DNA of 5,339 bases from Bacteroidota bacterium (GTDB taxonomy: Bacteria; Bacteroidota; Bacteroidia; Bacteroidales; Prolixibacteraceae): contig JAMDDG010000205.1 of the NCBI GenBank assembly GCA_023488865.1, forward strand, positions 1 through 5,339, read 5' to 3'. Below, piece after piece: positions 4,854-5,339 of the stretch. The notes under the pieces were generated by a model that was not told the origin of the DNA, searched no databases, and saw nothing but the letters and a program-made list of their open reading frames with translations. Position numbers and translations under genes: made by a program. Numbering within the stretch: the first letter of the stretch is position 1; every line of letters begins with the position of its first letter.

Positions 4854-4884
4854 TTTGCCTAACTAAAAATCATTTTTACATTTG
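4854..4884 (+). promoter_or_regulatory. Promoter of tRNA-Ser
   Basis: TTTG (4854-4857), a 19-base spacer and TACATTTG (4877-4884) match the Bacteroidota -33/-7 consensus at every defined position. Transcription should begin near 4889, leaving a 5' leader of about 30 bases for RNase P to remove. Confidence 0.8.
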
Positions 4885-4918
4885 CACCACTCAAATTCAA
4901 TGCCCCTCTCATGTCAAA

Positions 4919-5006
<88 letters not shown>

Positions 5007-5015
5007 AACTCTTTG

Positions 5016-5042
5016 AAAGCCATGCGAAAGCATGGCTTTTTT
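5016..5042 (+). terminator. Intrinsic terminator of tRNA-Ser
   Basis: AAAGCCATGC (5016-5025), a GAAA tetraloop (5026-5029) and GCATGGCTTT (5030-5039) form a perfect 10-bp stem followed by a T-run through 5042. It begins 11 bases after the tRNA and is a textbook Rho-independent terminator. Confidence 0.92.
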
Positions 5043-5099
5043 ATTTACCCCCACGACCTGCACCGCAGGTGCAAAGGGAGTTGGGGTAAATAAAAAAGC
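5035..5099. repeat. 17-bp perfect inverted repeat with inner palindrome
   Basis: GCTTTTTTATTTACCCC (5035-5051) is the exact complement of 5083-5099, with a 31-base spacer. In the spacer ACCTGC (5056-5061) pairs with GCAGGT (5065-5070), or alternatively TGCACC (5059-5064) with GGTGCA (5068-5073). The left arm overlaps the tRNA terminator's T-run and the right arm overlaps the first hairpin of the next repeat, so these folds are mutually exclusive. As each strand can end in a T-run, a bidirectional terminator is one possible role. Confidence 0.7.
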
Positions 5100-5294
5100 T
5101 CCTGAGCAAAGCGAAGGTGGCTTTCGAAGAGTTTAGCTTCCCCTACCGGGATCACTGAAAGTAATCCTCCTCACCATAGATTCAAAAGAGTTTTAATAAC
5201 AAAAGCCCTGAGCGCAGCGAAGGAGGCTTTCAACTCATTGCATATCCCCCCATTGGGATCACTGGTAAGTAATCCCCCTCCATTCCATCAAAAT
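5095..5294. repeat. Two diverged tandem copies (period about 106) of a two-hairpin element
   Basis: Copy A (about 5095-5187) and copy B (about 5202-5294) share CCTGAGC..AGCGAAGG.GGCTTTC (5101, 5207), GGGATCACTG (5148, 5255) and AAGTAATCC. Each has two palindromes. The first is AAAGC/GCTTT-type (5095-5124; 5202-5230). The second is GGATCACT with AGTAATCC (5149-5167; 5255-5276). The second stem carries one C-A mismatch on the + strand that is a U-G wobble on the minus strand in both copies, favouring a minus-strand RNA or simply a palindromic DNA element. No protein gene is supported from 5100 to 5339; the last 45 bases show nothing I recognise. Confidence 0.6.
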
Positions 5295-5339
5295 ACTTCC
5301 TCCTCCAAAAGGGCTCACCGTCCAGTACCTCCCGTTCTT

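Noticed and set aside
5095..5294. Integron attC sites
   Set aside because: The paired hairpins lack the GTTRRRY/RYYYAAC core ends, and there are no gene cassettes between them.
5230..5337. Open minus-strand frame at the right edge that could be a gene's C-terminal end
   Set aside because: Only 35 codons, no recognisable motif, and other frames here are equally open; it also runs through repeat copy B.

Overview
The window looks like a chromosomal segment of a member of the Bacteroidota, probably the Bacteroidales or a related order. The evidence is the protein style (a prs, L25/Ctc, Pth and Hsp15 neighbourhood, and a 5'-nucleotidase split over two genes), the near absence of Shine-Dalgarno sequences, and two clean Bacteroidota-type promoters (TTTG, 19 nt, TAnnTTTG). 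No tool was run; family names come from motif recognition.

Left part (1-2087, all + strand): the 3' end of prs (PRPP synthetase), then rplY (ribosomal protein L25/Ctc) and pth (peptidyl-tRNA hydrolase). A possible promoter and a foldable leader lie in front of rplY. rplY and pth are probably one translation-related operon.

Middle (2088-2889): a minus-strand hslR-like gene (Hsp15, S4 RNA-binding domain), convergent with pth, sits among three copies of an intergenic element. Each copy is a run of ATTTTNN heptamers ending in a conserved box (ATTRRCGYYAYRGGC). Copies 1 and 2 are direct repeats on either side of hslR and copy 3 is inverted, which makes an old inversion of the hslR segment a reasonable hypothesis. 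A C/T-rich octamer-like tract lies at the hslR 3' end.

Right of centre (2890-4564, + strand): a two-gene, translationally overlapping unit. It encodes the C-terminal substrate-binding domain and then the N-terminal metallophosphatase domain of a UshA-type 5'-nucleotidase as separate exported proteins, in reverse of the fused order. The first has a Sec/lipoprotein-like leader and the second a twin-arginine leader.

The 354-base gap after it (4565-4918) has no credible protein gene. It does hold a strong candidate structured RNA on the minus strand: a promoter at 4781-4811, a long interrupted closing helix, a central bubble, an apical arm with a cUUCGg hairpin, and a T7 tract right after the closing helix. 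The architecture is that of 6S RNA, but the family assignment is unproven. This is the most interesting item in the window.

Right end (4854-5339): tRNA-Ser(GCU) with its own promoter and a textbook terminator, followed by about 300 bases of non-coding, palindrome-rich sequence. That stretch contains a 17-bp inverted repeat and two diverged copies of a roughly 106-base, two-hairpin repeat.
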